A stretch of DNA of 64,000 nt, taken from the NCBI GenBank assembly GCA_019009955.1, contig CM032232.1, positions 70,543,501 to 70,607,500 of the forward strand. The letters are read 5' to 3'. The notes below the pieces were generated by a model. It was not told the DNA's origin and did not search any database. It saw only the letters and a list, made by a program, of their open reading frames with translations. The DNA is from Riptortus pedestris. Taxonomy: Eukaryota; Arthropoda; Insecta; Hemiptera; Alydidae. This document shows positions 34,081 to 45,862 of this stretch, one piece after another (positions within the stretch are counted from its first letter, which is position 1; each line of letters opens with the position of its first letter). The position numbers and the translations under genes were made by a program.

Positions 34081-34640
34081 AAAAGTAAAATACTTTTCAA
34101 AAGGAAGATTTTCTACCCTTTTCTAGTCGGCGTTTAACCAAGTTTACTGAGCGAGTTCATCACTAAGTAAATTCAGAAAAAAGTGAAAAGGAGTGAACTG
34201 TGAAATACGGCGATTACTGAAACAGTTCATTGGCAGACCAGTTTTTTTTTGTCAGAAAGGATAGGTTGTATAGAAAAATCAGGGTAATTAAAATAATATA
34301 AATGAAAAAGGAGAAAATAATAAGTATAGAAAGGAGAGAAAAGAAAACTAAGGCTGTTCGGGTCGTATTATGCACAGATTTGTACCCTTTTCTAGTCATG
34401 GTTTAACAAGTTTATGGAGCGAGTTCATCACAAAAAAAATGCCTATTCCCTATTCCCACAGAGTGTTAGACTCTCATGACAAAACTGAAAAAGAAAACCA
34501 GAAAAAAAGAATGGATAAAAAAAATTATAGTGTATACACTTTACTAATGTAGAAAAGTAGTGCAAAGAAATCATAGATTATAGTATATAACCAAGAGTAA
34601 CTAACCCACAGAGTGTTATACTCACATGACAAAGCTGAAA
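34081..34640 (-). mobile_element. LINE 3' UTR-like remnants with internal duplications
   Basis: Stretches match the 3' untranslated part of the minus-strand LINE at 37921-38490: 'aaaaggagtgaactgtg' (34186), 'agttcattggcag' (34224), 'ggagaaaataataagtat' (34311), 'agtgtatacacttta' (34529), 'gaaatcatagattatagta' (34567). Within it, 'acccttttctagtc...gcgagttcatcac' occurs twice (34117 and 34384) and 'acagagtgtta' twice (34458, 34608). No coding remains. Orientation is inferred from the related copy. Confidence 0.6.
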
Positions 34641-34762
34641 CCCCATACCATTGAAAAAAAAAAAACATTTAAAAAAGTTAAAAAATAACTTCGTATATAA
34701 TATCATTAATGGAATAATGAACAGTCAGGTGTTTTAGCCAATATTTGTTCACTTAAAAGAAA

Positions 34763-34968
34763 TTAGCCATGTGAGTTAAAGCGTTGACCTTAACTCTCAT
34801 GTCAAACCTAGAGTGGCGAGTTCGATTCTCGCCTGGGCAAAGGAACTCATTAAATAACATCCTAAGTCCCACCTTGGCTATAAATGGGTGGTTACCTGTA
34901 GATTACCCATCCCAATCAGCCTTAGTTGCAAAAAGTGTACGTTAATAAATAATAAATAAAAGAAATAA
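34763..34968 (+). mobile_element. Family C tRNA-derived SINE, lacking first bases
   Basis: It begins at 'ttagccatgtgagttaaagc', with box-B GAGTTCGATTCTCGC and 'ctgggca'. The body is shortened by loss of about 16 bp after 'aaaggaa', and the tail is 'gttaataaataataaata'. Confidence 0.88.
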
Positions 34969-35001
34969 TGGGGGTGAATATTAATCGATAGTGTACCCAT
35001 T

Positions 35002-35618
35002 TTTAGCAGATTTCCCTTAAGGGAAATCAGCTATTGAGGTCGTACCTACTCATGAGGCGAGTTTCGAAAAGTTTCCTCAAATGTCCATCGATCCTACCCA
35101 GGAGATGACGAAAATGAGGTCCGTTCAAAATTATAATTATATATAGCAGCAGGAAAACTACAATAGAAGTTCACAATGAATCAAACAATCACTACCTTGC
35201 AATATAATACGGATAACAATTTTACAAAAATGCAGGTTTCCTTTTTTATTGAGGTTGTACTCATGACACGATCTTCGAAATTTCTCTTCAAATGTCCATC
35301 GATCCTACCCAGGAGATGACGAAAATGAGGTCCGTTCAAAATTATAATTATATATATAGCAGCAGGAAAACTACAATAGAAGTTCACAATGAATCAAACA
35401 ATCACTACCTTGCAATATAATACGGATAACAATTTTACAAAAATGCAGGTTTCCTTTTTTATTGAGGTTGTTCTCATGACACGATTTTCGAAATTTTTCT
35501 TCAAATGTCCTCCCGATTTCAGCCTTTAACGAATTTGATCTTTCTTTTTACGTAAAACGATTATATATCAAGTTTGGTAACGATAAGACAAAAATTGCGA
35601 CCGCTAGAGCGGTAACAG

Positions 35619-35692
<74 letters not shown>

Positions 35693-35893
35693 TTTTGAAC
35701 GGACCTCATTTTCGTCATTTCCTGGGTAGGATTGATGGACATTTGAAGAAAAATTTCGAAAATCGTGTCATGAGTACAACCTCAATAAAAAAGGAAACCT
35801 GCATTTTTGTAAAATTGTTATTCGTATTATATTGTAAGGTAGTGATTATTTGATTCATTGTGAACTTCTATTGTAGTTTTCCTGCTGCTATAT
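35002..35893. mobile_element. Folded-back cluster of family A pieces with an alternative 3' end
   Basis: Order: minus-strand A 3' end with normal hairpin (35002-35145); a 108-bp segment E starting 'gcagcaggaaaactacaata' (35146) and ending 'aggtttccttttttattgag'; minus-strand A piece; E again (35359); minus-strand A piece ending at 35511; then plus-strand A from 35512 with CCGCTAGAGCGG, a long TA tract (35622-35690), 'gtaggattgatggacatttg'. Finally E occurs in inverted orientation (about 35786-35890). E joins A each time directly after 'ctcaata' (element strand), exactly where the usual 3' hairpin would start. Tandem period is 213 bp. Confidence 0.8.
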
Positions 35894-36275
35894 CATTTGA
35901 AACATTTTGAGCAATGATATAATTTCCCCCTTCCTTTCTGTAAAAGAGAAAGATCGTCTGTTCCGAACGAAAACTTGTCAAACAACAAGGAACGCATCAG
36001 AAATAAATGTCACTGGTTGCGATATCACAGTTGCTCAAAGTTTGTCCATGATGAAGAAATCCACTCCAGGCCCCCCGCATAGAAAATCAACAATCCTGTA
36101 GATCGTTTTTACTGGCTGTTTGTTTCGCCAGGTGACCTTTTGAGGGCTGAAAATACGAACCATCTGAAATATACGTGACAAATCAAAGCACTAATGTAAA
36201 ATGATAAGCATTCATTTTTATACCAGGAAACGTGTTTGTATTCATTCTAAGTTTAGAGTAAGCATCTTTCCTCTA

Positions 36276-36850
36276 TAGCTGGCATGGGCAACCTTTGACA
36301 TGTTGCGGGCCAAACTTTAGTGTGCAAATACACTTGGTTTTGAAAGTAGTGCATTTTAAAGTAGTGTTCATAATTTTTAACGATAGATATCAGACAAGAA
36401 ATTGCAGGATAATGTAATTATAATACAATTTATTAAAATAACAAAAAGGAAAGGAAAAAATAGGCTCAACATCATAATTAAATCGTAAAATTCGGAATTA
36501 TTACTAATAACGAAAGTTAAATAGCAACACCGAAATCAATGAGACACGAGCTTGAATTTGGGAAACTAATCCATGGATGCTTGGAATAATTCCCCTGATA
36601 CAAAGAAGAAGAGAATTTTCCATAATATTGCCAGTCAGCCTTGTACGATGTTTTGATTTATTAAGTTTCATCATTGAAAAGAACTGTTCGCATTTATAAG
36701 TACTGCCAAATGGACAAATCTCTCCTCCTCTTCTTGACTTGGAGTAAGTAGTGTAATATTTTTGTTTAATTGGGTTTTTCAAAATGTCTCGCTGGCCGGT
36801 GGTTGCACACATATGCTCTGTAGGAAGCTGCGCACTTCACTTCAGTAAAG
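36276..36850 (-). mobile_element. hAT-type transposon, 3' end
   Basis: The left edge reads TAGCTGGCATGGGCAACC followed by 'tttgacatgttgcgggccaa', which resembles the terminal sequence of many hAT elements (CAGNGGTNGGCAACCTTT type). The matching terminus on the right was not found, so the element is 5'-truncated. It contains the C-terminal transposase remnant at 36504-36812. Confidence 0.6.
36504..36812 (-). pseudogene. hAT transposase C-terminal (dimerisation) fragment
   Basis: The minus-strand frame includes 'FGSTYKCEQFFSMMKLNKSK', then 'HRTRLTGNIMENSLLLCIRG' and 'PSIHGLVSQIQARVS'. The F-x-S-T-Y-x-C-E-Q-x-F-S-x-M-K...R-x-R-L-T pattern is the C-terminal hAT dimerisation region as found in GTF2I-repeat/ZBED/EPM2AIP1-like transposase relatives. 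The catalytic part upstream is missing. About 100 residues survive of a protein normally around 600. It could be a domesticated exon, but position next to a hAT-like terminus argues for a transposon remnant. Confidence 0.75.
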
Positions 36851-37204
36851 GGAGATGTTGGTTAAGAGTTTCGGAAAATTAGTCTAAATCGGACCTATCA
36901 TAGACGGACTATCATATCTATTGTCAGCTTATGCACTGAATGATATGGCCAATTAAAGAGCCATAAATTAAGGTTTGTTCATAAAATAATGTGAGTATTT
37001 GAGTACCTCACTGTGCGTTTTTAAGTGTTACGGTATCGGCATATCACTGCAACCTCTTTTACTGTAAAAACTTTTCGACATAATGTGAAATATCGAACAT
37101 TCTACAATGTTCGAATTGTATCTATTTTCTGGTTGTGGGTAAGTATGTGTATCCACCTATTTGTGAGGTGAGGCCAAAAGCAGAAACTAATACACATCTC
37201 CAAT

Positions 37205-37734
37205 TTATATTTTTGTTTATTTAAATGAGTTCCGCAACACCGGAGATACACTCATTAACCAGATGTGCTCAAAAATGCAAACGGCATAACGAAAAAGTCC
37301 GTCACGCAGAGGCTCCGTAAACTAAGCAGATTTCCCACGTGAAGTTTTACAATAGAGAAATTTCACGAGAGTCGAGCAGTTAAGGAAACGGCGGGAAAGT
37401 CACCCGTCTGTTAGCCGCCCAGATTTAATAAAAATGCAAATATCTCGGTTAATATTCAAGATAGAGAATAAATGTATATAACAATATTTATAGTAAATTT
37501 AATTTGCAATAAGATTGATTATGTACAATTTTTTCGATCCGACGTATAGTAACGGAGATATTTCGAATTTTCGAAAAACCGACCCTCTAAATCCCTCCCC
37601 CCCCCTTCCACTGGTCCGATTTTAGCCGTTAACGAACTTGATCTTTCTTTTTAAATAAATCGACTAAATATCGAGTTTGGTAACGATCAAACAAAAATTG
37701 TGACCGCTAGAGCGCTAACAGACAAATATATATG

Positions 37735-37804
<70 letters not shown>

Positions 37805-38490
37805 CAGTTTTGAACGGGCCTCATTTCCCCAGGATCGATGGACATTTGAAGAAAAATTTCGAAAATTCCGTCATGAGTACAACCACAATAGCTGATTTCT
37901 CATAAGGGAAATCTGCTAAAACGAGAAAAGGAGTGAACTATGGAATACGATGATTCCCGATTAGTTCATTGGCATACTAGTGTATATGTAGAAAACGATA
38001 ACATGTATGGAAACATCAGGGTAATGAAAAAAATATAAATGAAAATGGAGAAAATAATAAGTATTGAAAAGAGAGGGGGGGGACCAAAAACCAGAAAAAA
38101 AGAGTGAATAAAAAAAATAAAAGTGTATACACCCTGCTAATGTAGATGATTAGTGTAAAGAAATCATAGACTATAGTATGTTCTATATATTAATGTTGTA
38201 TAGATGTGTAATGATTCTGTCTATGTAATTACTGTTATCTGTGAAATGTTCCTGTAAGTCATATGGTATGTCTAAATTGACAGTAAGTCAATACGTGATG
38301 AACAGTCAAAGTTTCGTTGCAAATGTCTACAAGTCGGTTTGTCATTAAGTGTGAGTCAGCAAGGAATGGCCAATGTGTAGTCTGGCCAGCACAACTTCCT
38401 CTCTTCTTGTGCAAACTAAGACAAATAAAACAAACAATTAAGGAATGGCCATCAAGGAACAGGAGCCAGTTTATATAGAGCACTCAATAT
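37205..38490 (-). mobile_element. RNase H-type LINE 3' end, split by a family A copy
   Basis: The left edge is the LINE tail ('tttgtttatttaaatgagtt ccgcaacaccgg', the complement of the end also seen at 45815-45860 and 59870-59925). The sequence is interrupted at 37297-37920 by family A, then continues as 3' UTR (37921-38200). Then comes the ORF2 end: minus-strand frame in 38259-38483 with 'ICNETLTVHHVLTYCQ', a degenerate zinc motif. It shares its UTR with 34186-34590. Confidence 0.78.
37297..37920 (+). mobile_element. Family A (HINE-like), short form, full length
   Basis: It begins GTCCGTCACGCAGAGGCTCC after an A-run, with subterminal GCAGATTTCCC and 'gagtcgagcagttaaggaaa'. Then follow a C-tract, CCGCTAGAGCG, a TA tract (37738-37800) and 'aggatcgatggacatttgaa'. 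A shortened segment lacks 'gtcatctcctgggt'. The 3' hairpin is TTTCTCATAAGGGAAATC followed by TGCTAAA. Inserted in a LINE 3' UTR. Confidence 0.93.
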
Positions 38491-38859
38491 GAGAATGACC
38501 AATGAACGCTTGAAATCTGCAATAAACAGTCCATTCAAGTGGAGGCGTTAACTTTTTTTCCAACAATGTGTTCTAGATGTACATTTTCCAGAAGGTACTT
38601 TACCAGGGTTATACTGCAGGTCGGGATATGTGACAACATCGTAGAATTTTTGAAAATTTATGTAATTTTGACATTTTTGTCGTTACAAAAGCCTCCATGA
38701 CGATATTCCAACCCCCCGTTCCAGTTAAACATGATTAAAAAGCTTGTCGACTTAATAAAATAATGGGGAATCAAAGATTTCTAGGGTATAAAAGACGGCT
38801 TTTAGCAAATACTTTGAATCTGCAAATTATAATAAAATCATTACTTATTCTCAAAATGA

Positions 38860-39826
38860 CTTTTGTCCCATTTCAGAAAACAGTGAAACACTTTTCTGGC
38901 TTATCAAATCAACATCTATCGTGACCAGTCCCAATTATAATGTATTTAGGAATAAGTGTGGACAAAGGCCTTGGCTGTTTCAATCATATTGAAGAATTGA
39001 GTAAGAAGCTAAAATCGCCGTGCTTCTTATAAATATGTGTTTAAAAAAATATCTTCCAATGGAAGCTCTATTATTAATATACTATGGATATTTCCATAGT
39101 CAGTTAACTCATATTTTATTATTTTAATTTGCAAAAGAGAGCAATAAGGTTTATATACAACAGAAAGTAGAGAGACTCCTGTCGTCCATTTTTTAAGGGG
39201 TCAAAAATAATCACTTTTATATGTACCAAACAAAATAGTTTGTGAAACAAAACATGAACTTGTTTTACAAAAATATAATCATAAAAACAGATTCAAGAAT
39301 ATGCTGCAAAGCCCCCAACCACAGACATAAATTTTTCGTTTAAAAATAAATTAAAGAACTTCATGTATGACCGATATTTTTATACACAAGATAATTTCTT
39401 TAAAAAATGTTCAATTATTAAATAAAACTATTAAATATTTCCATAAATATCTATCTAAAATCATTTCTGATTAGGTATATTGTCTCTATAGGCTGGGGCA
39501 ACTTTCTCATCTTTTATAAAGCTTGTCTGTCATCCTTTAATACATTCGTGTGTCAACAAATTAAAAAAATTGTACATATTTGGAGTTGTATTAAGATTTT
39601 TGACGCATTTCATACTATATATTGTTAGAATTTGACCTATTTTTTTAACGAATGAATTATAAAAGTATAAATGTAAATCAATTACAATATTAATATTTGT
39701 AATGAATTTAATTGACATAATATTAGAAAATTGTTTATAGATAAACAATATAAAAAAAAAAAACTATTTCCTGTTATGTTATGATAATATTTAATGACAA
39801 TAAACACATTTCGTTTCGTTTCGTTT
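38860..39826 (+). mobile_element. LINE (jockey/CR1-like) reverse transcriptase end, degenerate
   Basis: Translations in shifting frames give 'YLGISVDKGLGCFNHIEELS' (38938-39000) and 'NLQKRAIRFIYN'-like sequence (about 39128-39165, frameshifted), then A/T-rich sequence with stops. These match the thumb region of LINE reverse transcriptases (Y-L-G-I-x-hydrophobic-D ... Q-K-R-A-I-R). The 3' end is 'tttaatgacaataaacac' followed by a TTTCG pentamer run (39810-39826). Too degraded for clade assignment. Confidence 0.7.
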
Positions 39827-40312
39827 CATTTCAAAAAATTCGAGAAAGATTGAATTGTTATTAATTTTTGGAAAATAGGGCATTCAAAAACATCTTGGAA
39901 GAGTATTAGAGAATGAAAAACGTGTTATGTACTGTAGCAATGAAAGGGATTCGGTATGGTTGAGCTTGAGCAAGAAGGGTTGCCACAAAAAAGCAGGTAT
40001 CCTAAACTCGGGACACCTATTGACAGCCAAAGATAAATCTATAGTATTAATTACAAGAACAGCATTAATCAGCCCTGACAGCCAACATTATCTCCTACAC
40101 CTACTAGAAATCTTGTTCTCTATCCCTATCTCACTCGTCATTAACAGCTGATTCAAATTTCAAACCGTTTTACAATAGACATTCAGTGTTGCCACATAGT
40201 GATCGGCCAATTCATTATTTATTGTCTTCATAAAACAAGTTACAACAAATTAAACCTACATCTCTATCTACATTTATTACTTAATTAATTCTAGTGCCAT
40301 ATTCCATATTCG

Positions 40313-40314
<2 letters not shown>
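39827..40314. other. Unannotated sequence
   Basis: No repeat family or coding motif recognised; a 74-aa frame at 39927-40151 shows no domain. Confidence 0.45.

Positions 40315-40358
<44 letters not shown>
40315..40358. repeat. TA tract before family B
   Basis: Uninterrupted TA repeat directly abutting ACTAGCTCAG of a B copy. The upstream flank is not family A. Confidence 0.95.
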
Positions 40359-40360
<2 letters not shown>

Positions 40361-41643
40361 TAGCTCAGATACCCGGCTTCGCCCGGGAATTCATCTGAGG
40401 CTGAATGGTCATGGTATTTTTTTGGCAAGGCTTTACTTTGGACAATATTTTGACATTTACCCTTCCCAGTGTTTAGGGTTAATACCCGTCGTTTCTGTGG
40501 ATTTGTTAATAATAAAATTAATTTTTTATGTAAGACTTCACTGTCCTCCATATTGTTATATTTCCCGTTTCCTGTGCATTATGCATAGATTTAAATTATT
40601 AAGGACAAAATATTATAATAATATATTATAATTTGAATTAATTTTTCCAGGTGAGGTATCTGTATTGTATCGGTAGTTCATATTGAAAAGAATTGTTGAG
40701 CAAATTTCTCTAAATAACAAAATAAACAACTTTTGTTATGTGCATATTTGCCGAAACCCCAATAGGAAACGAAATATCACTATATTTAATTTCAGGCCTC
40801 CCTTATAACCCCCACTCCTGCCCGTCCCTAGAAATGTTGGTATGGCTTATTATAAGGAAGGTGTAAATGCTAATACACATGCCGAGTGTTTTATTTAGTT
40901 TGGTGAGTCTTTTGTGCCAAATAAAATTGACTCCCGCTATAATTTTTAGAGTATAACGCCTTTATAGTTCGGTATTCGACGATAGTGTATATAACAAAAC
41001 TTTCTCTAAATAACAAAAAAAAAAACAACTTTTTTTATGTGCATATTTGCCGAAACCCCAATAGGAAACGAAATATTACTACTTTTTATGTCAGGCCTCC
41101 CTTATAACCCCCACTCCTGCCCGTCCCTAGAAATGTTAGTATGGCTTATTATAAGGAAGGTGTAAATGCTAATACACATGCCGAGTGTTTTATTTAGTTT
41201 GGTGAGTCTTTTGTGCCAAATAAAATTGTTGACTTCCGCAGTAGTTTTTAACGTATAACTCATTTATACTTAGGTATACGACAAAAGTGTATATAACAAA
41301 AGTTACTCCAAATAACAAAACAAATAACTTTTGTTATGGGCATATTTGCTGAATAAGCAATAAGAAACGAAATATCGCTATTTTTAATTGTAGGCCTCCC
41401 ATATAACCCTAACTCCTGCCCGTCCCTAGAAATGTTAGTATGGCTTATTATAAGGAAGGCCTTAGTACTAATTCACATTCCACATAATTCACATTCGGTT
41501 CAGCCGTTTATGCGTGAAAAGGTAACAAACAAACAAACATACACGAAAGAAACAAAATGCAGTTATGGTGTCTATGACATGTGAAACGAAAAGTTATCGT
41601 GAAATTTCGCGAAAAAAATCAATGTACAGACAGAGGTTACAAT

Positions 41644-41647
<4 letters not shown>
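40359..41647 (+). mobile_element. Family B (RTE-like non-autonomous), copy 3
   Basis: It starts ACTAGCTCAGATACCCGGCT, with hairpin CCCGG...CCGGG. The head region carries an open frame at 40422-40631 (plus) and an overlapping antisense frame (40360-40551) that are also open in the copy at 62347. Three tandem units of about 299 bp follow (markers near 40797, 41096 and 41395). Then come 'cggttcagccgtttatgcgt', a short AAAC stretch and the terminal block ending 'gaggttacaattttatt' and TA tract. Flanked by TA on both sides. Confidence 0.88.
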
Positions 41648-41684
<37 letters not shown>

Positions 41685-41695
41685 TATATATATAT
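41648..41695. repeat. TA tract between two family B copies
   Basis: TA repeat (with one CTA interruption) linking the tail of copy 3 and the head of copy 4 in direct order. Confidence 0.95.
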
Positions 41696-42931
41696 ACTAG
41701 CTCAGATACCCGGCTTCGCCCGGGAGGAGTTCATTTTGAGGCTGAATGGTGATGGTATTTTTTTCAGGCAAGGCTTTTAATTTTGCACATTTATTTTGAC
41801 ATTTACCCGTCCCAGTGTTTTAGGGTTAATTCCCATTGTTGGCATTTGTTAATAATAAAATTAATTTTTTATGTAAGTCTTCACTGTCCTACAAAGTGTC
41901 ATATTTCACGTAGACAAATAGACAATGAAATATCTTGAATTTTTATTTCAGGCCTCCCTTATAACCCCCACTCCCGTTCTAACCTAAAAATTTTAATCTA
42001 TAGCGATTATAATCATGGAAGAATTAATGCATAATTGACATACTGAGTTTTTGTAAGTTCGGTTTACTCGTTAGCGCGCTCAATGAAATCGTTGACTCCG
42101 CTTTAGTTCTATAGTCCGCGTATATCGGCGTTTATACTGTTGTTAAATAGCACATCCAATGATATGACCAAAGTTATTTCAACGTCTACAACATCACACA
42201 AAAATTAAAACAACTTGCCTTGTTACTGTTCACATATTTGCCGAAAAAACGAATAGAAAACGAAATACCGCTATTTTTTAAATTTCAGTAGGGCCTCCTT
42301 ACAACTCCCACTCCTGAGCCCGTTTCTAGAAATGTTGGTCCCCTCCCATGACCTTATTATAATGAAGGTGTTAGTGCTAATATCCCTACATACCGAGTTT
42401 CATTTAGTTCGGCCTCCCCTTGAGTCGTTTGTGCATACACAATAAAATTGCTCACTTCGCGCTATAGGTTTTAGCGTATATCACTGACGTTTATAATACG
42501 TTATACGACGAAAAAAGGTTGTTATATTAGAAAGTTACTCTAAATAACAAAATAAACAACTTTTGTTATGTTCATACTTCCCCGCCGAAAAACCATACTA
42601 GGAAACTCGAACGACCTAATATCGCTATTTTTAATTTCAGGCCCCTCCCTTAACAACTCCCCCCATCTAACCCACTCTGTTCATCTCAGAGAATTTTTAA
42701 TATAGCCTAAAGTCTAAGGTTGGTTTAGTTGTAATATTGCATACCAAGTTTCATAAAATTCGGTTTTAGCCGGGGCCGTTTATGCGTGAAAAGGTAACCC
42801 AAAAAACATACACGAGCAAAGAAACAAAAATGCAGTTATAAGTCCTTTCTCGTGCCCTCCTATGACATGTGAAATGAAAAGTTATCGTGAAATTTCGCGA
42901 ATAAAAAAATCAATGTACAGACAGAGGTTAC

Positions 42932-42938
<7 letters not shown>
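41696..42938 (+). mobile_element. Family B, copy 4, with many small insertions
   Basis: Head ACTAGCTCAGATACCCGGCT, about three tandem units, the 'ttatgcgtgaaaaggtaac' end and the terminal block are all present. Compared with copies 1-3 it has numerous 2-20 bp extra pieces, often C/T-rich, e.g. at 42335-42350, 42410-42420, 42585-42625, 42640-42675 and 42840-42860. The 73-codon head frame is broken here. It is followed by a TA tract and an inverted 21-bp stub of the terminal block (42984-43004). Confidence 0.85.
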
Positions 42939-42986
<48 letters not shown>

Positions 42987-43004
42987 ACCTCTGTACATTG
43001 ATTG

Positions 43005-43194
43005 CTCTATTCAAATTGTATAGAGAGGGGAATCTTCACGACTGTTAGCGTGGAGAACAGCACCATAAAACCTTACCGAAATGTATTCCTAATCGTAACA
43101 AAATTTAATTTCGAAGAAGTCAAAATAATAAGTAAAGATATAATTGCATATAAAAAATAAACTTTTCAGACCAATAATAAGAAATTAAGGGTCA

Positions 43195-43238
<44 letters not shown>

Positions 43239-44016
43239 ATTCAATTTGACTACTCATATTTAAACTATATTTAATAACCTTAGATTATCAGTAGATCCAT
43301 TAAGAGATGTTCAAAATCAGCTGTTCATTGAACTATCTTGCAGTTTTTTAATCAGCTTCAGGGGAGGTGTATAAATATATATAGAACCTAGTAACTGAAG
43401 TATTTTAGTAGTCTGTAGATGCGTTGCCCCTGAATAAATTGAAAAAAAAATATCGTAGCTTTAACTCAAAGGAACCTGGAAAACCATTTGTTTTTAATGA
43501 AATCGGTGTTTAGTCTAGAAACATTAATAGTCAGCTGATGATTTAAAACTGATTTACTGTCTTTGATAACGTAAAAAATCACTGTATTCCTGAGTAAACT
43601 TTTTTTTTTATTGGAGCTTAGAACAAGTTATTCAACATAAGTGATAATGCATCCATGATAATGGGTAGAATACCTTTCAATTTTTAAGAATCAAACGAAA
43701 GCAGACACTGACAGTAAATCCAAATATAATGCAGTACGTTCCATATTAGAGGCCAGAATTACGTGACTACCGACATGTTAGAGATATATATAACTGAACT
43801 GCAGATTTAGCAAAATAAAGATCGACATTGATCAGTATTAGGACCAAAAAACTTCGTGAGACTTTACTTGAAGGGCTTATAAGAAATTTAGACATTTACA
43901 TTGAAACATTTATCTGAGTAGTACCATTATGGCACCTTCCAATTCACCTATTATTTAAAAGAGAAATATTTTCGTTTGAGAAAGATTTGCAATCACATAT
44001 AAACATTTTTATAAAA
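43005..44016. other. Unannotated sequence with TA tract at 43197-43230
   Basis: AT-rich, no recognisable family; the TA tract is not flanked by A or B sequence. Confidence 0.45.
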
Positions 44017-44362
44017 GTCCGTCACGCAGAGGGTGCGTAAACTAAGCAAACTTCCCACGGGAAGGTTTACAACAGATAAATCTACATACTGGTAACACCA
44101 CCGTGAATGTTAAGGAAAGTAGTACAAAAAGTAATAGGAAATATTTCTGTCAATTTACTAGTTTATAATATCTACAACGGAAAGCGTCTGAATTGTAGAC
44201 AAACAGGGCAGCCAACATCGAAATTCTTCCTCTCTAACCCCCCCCCTCTCCCTTCTTCGATTTCAGCCGTTAACGAACATGATCTTTTTTTTTACATGAA
44301 ACGACTTAACATCGAGTTTGGTAACGATTAAACAATGATTGCGACGACTAGCACGGTAACAG

Positions 44363-44411
<49 letters not shown>

Positions 44412-44532
44412 TGAACGAACCTCATTTTCGTCATCTCCTGGGTATGACCGATGGACATTTGAAGAAAAATTTCAAAAACACGTCATGAGTACGACCTCAA
44501 TAGGTGATTTCCCTCAGGGGAAATCTGCTAAA
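44017..44532 (+). mobile_element. Family A (HINE-like), internally deleted
   Basis: It begins GTCCGTCACGCAGAGGGTGC after 'ataaaa', then 'acttcccacgggaaggttta'. It has the long-form start ('atctacatactggtaacacc') but skips most of the middle. It resumes at the C-tract, 'gttaacgaacatgatctttt', a TA tract (44367-44406), 'gaccgatggacatttgaaga' and the hairpin GATTTCCCTCAGGGGAAATC with TGCTAAA. Confidence 0.9.
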
Positions 44533-45284
44533 AACACTGTGCACCCTAGATTTCTCTCATGGCATTTCTTGTTGCACGCAATTTAAATAATTACGGACTG
44601 CTTTGATAAATGTCAAGTATTAGGTTAAGCTGAGGAGGGTTGCTGTGTTTGAAGATACTAATAGCTCAGCTGAGTGGTAATGGTCTACAGGTGTTGGTAG
44701 TGCTGTTGCTGGGTCAGGTCTGAATCACAACCCCTGTCAAACTACACCCTCTACGGGGGCTTTTTTTATATATATATATAAACCACCACCACCACAACCA
44801 CATGGTCTCCAAGGCAACCACACAGCTCCCACCATAACCACATGCTTTTAACGTCCTCTTCAACACTGTCACCTTCATATCTACATGCTAAGCTCCTTTC
44901 CGGCCATACTCGACCTACACAAAGCCTGATGAAAAAACCTCATGTGCGAGGAACCAATTATTTTTTGAAGGAGCTTCAATTACAATTGGAGTTAAAAATT
45001 ATTGACTCACATTCATACCCCATATTAATGCAGGATAAAGAATAAATCATAAATAAATTTTCCAAATCAATTATACCTATATTCAACAAAATCAATTAGT
45101 TAAAAATTCACGTTTAATTCTTTTAGGATAATACATAAATCAGACAAGTCTGTTATCTCGATAAACTCAGCAAAAAACCATTTATTCATGAGATTTTGTA
45201 TATAAATGTGTCATTCATCCTAACTAATACCAATATGAGAATATTCAGGCAGTAATAAATAGCTCTTTGGATCTCACCATAACT
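44533..45284. other. Mostly unannotated sequence between family A and a LINE end
   Basis: Contains a short TA tract (44769-44780) and ACC-rich sequence (44780-44850). The lower part may be degraded LINE but no motif could be identified. Confidence 0.35.
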
Positions 45285-45862
45285 CTTTATCGTATTTTTC
45301 TATACTTGTAGACATTGCAGCGAAACTTTGAGCAGTACATCACATATTGACTGACTGTCGGTGAAGAGACAATTTAGATATTTCTTATGACTTACATGAA
45401 CCTCTGATCGATGAAAGTAATTACATAGACAGAATCATTAAACATCTAAAAAAAATTAATATATACAACATACTATAGTCTATGATTTCTTTACACTACT
45501 CTTTATTTTCCTAATACATTAGCATGGTGTATCTATTCTTTATTTTTTTAAATTATTTTTTCTGTTTTTATTGTATCTTTTGCTTTTTTTTCTTGTTTTC
45601 GAATATTTCTCTCCCTTCCGTAGTAATATTTCCATTTATATTGCTTTCATTGCTCTCACGTTTTATACGCTATGTGTTTTCATACACAATATCGTTTCGC
45701 ACACAATTGACTGGCAAATATCAGGAACCATTGTATTCCATTGTTCATTTATTTTCCCTTTTTTTTTCTTTAGTTTTTAGTTGTTGTTTGCCTTTTTAAG
45801 CACCCCTGCTTAGTGAGTGAATCCCCGGCGTTGCGGAACTCATTCAAATACATAAATCAAAA
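45285..45862 (+). mobile_element. RNase H-type LINE, C-terminus and T-rich 3' UTR
   Basis: The translation around 45310-45360 gives C-R-H-C ... 'SHI.TDCR', a degraded CX2CX7HX4C motif, followed by 'DSHLDRIIKHLKK'-type residues and 'INIYN'. The 3' UTR is strongly T-rich (45535-45790) and ends 'gtgaatccccggcgttgcgg aactcattcaaatac', the same end as at 59870-59925 and 37212. The two overlapping hydrophobic frames at 45524-45799 are products of the T-rich tract, not proteins. Confidence 0.8.

Noticed and set aside
44769..44850. ACC-rich tract as a coding proline/threonine repeat
   Set aside because: Short low-complexity stretch with no open frame continuing on either side.
45524..45799. Small hydrophobic membrane protein (91 aa and an overlapping 69 aa)
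   Set aside because: T-rich LINE 3' UTR yields Phe/Leu-rich frames in more than one phase.
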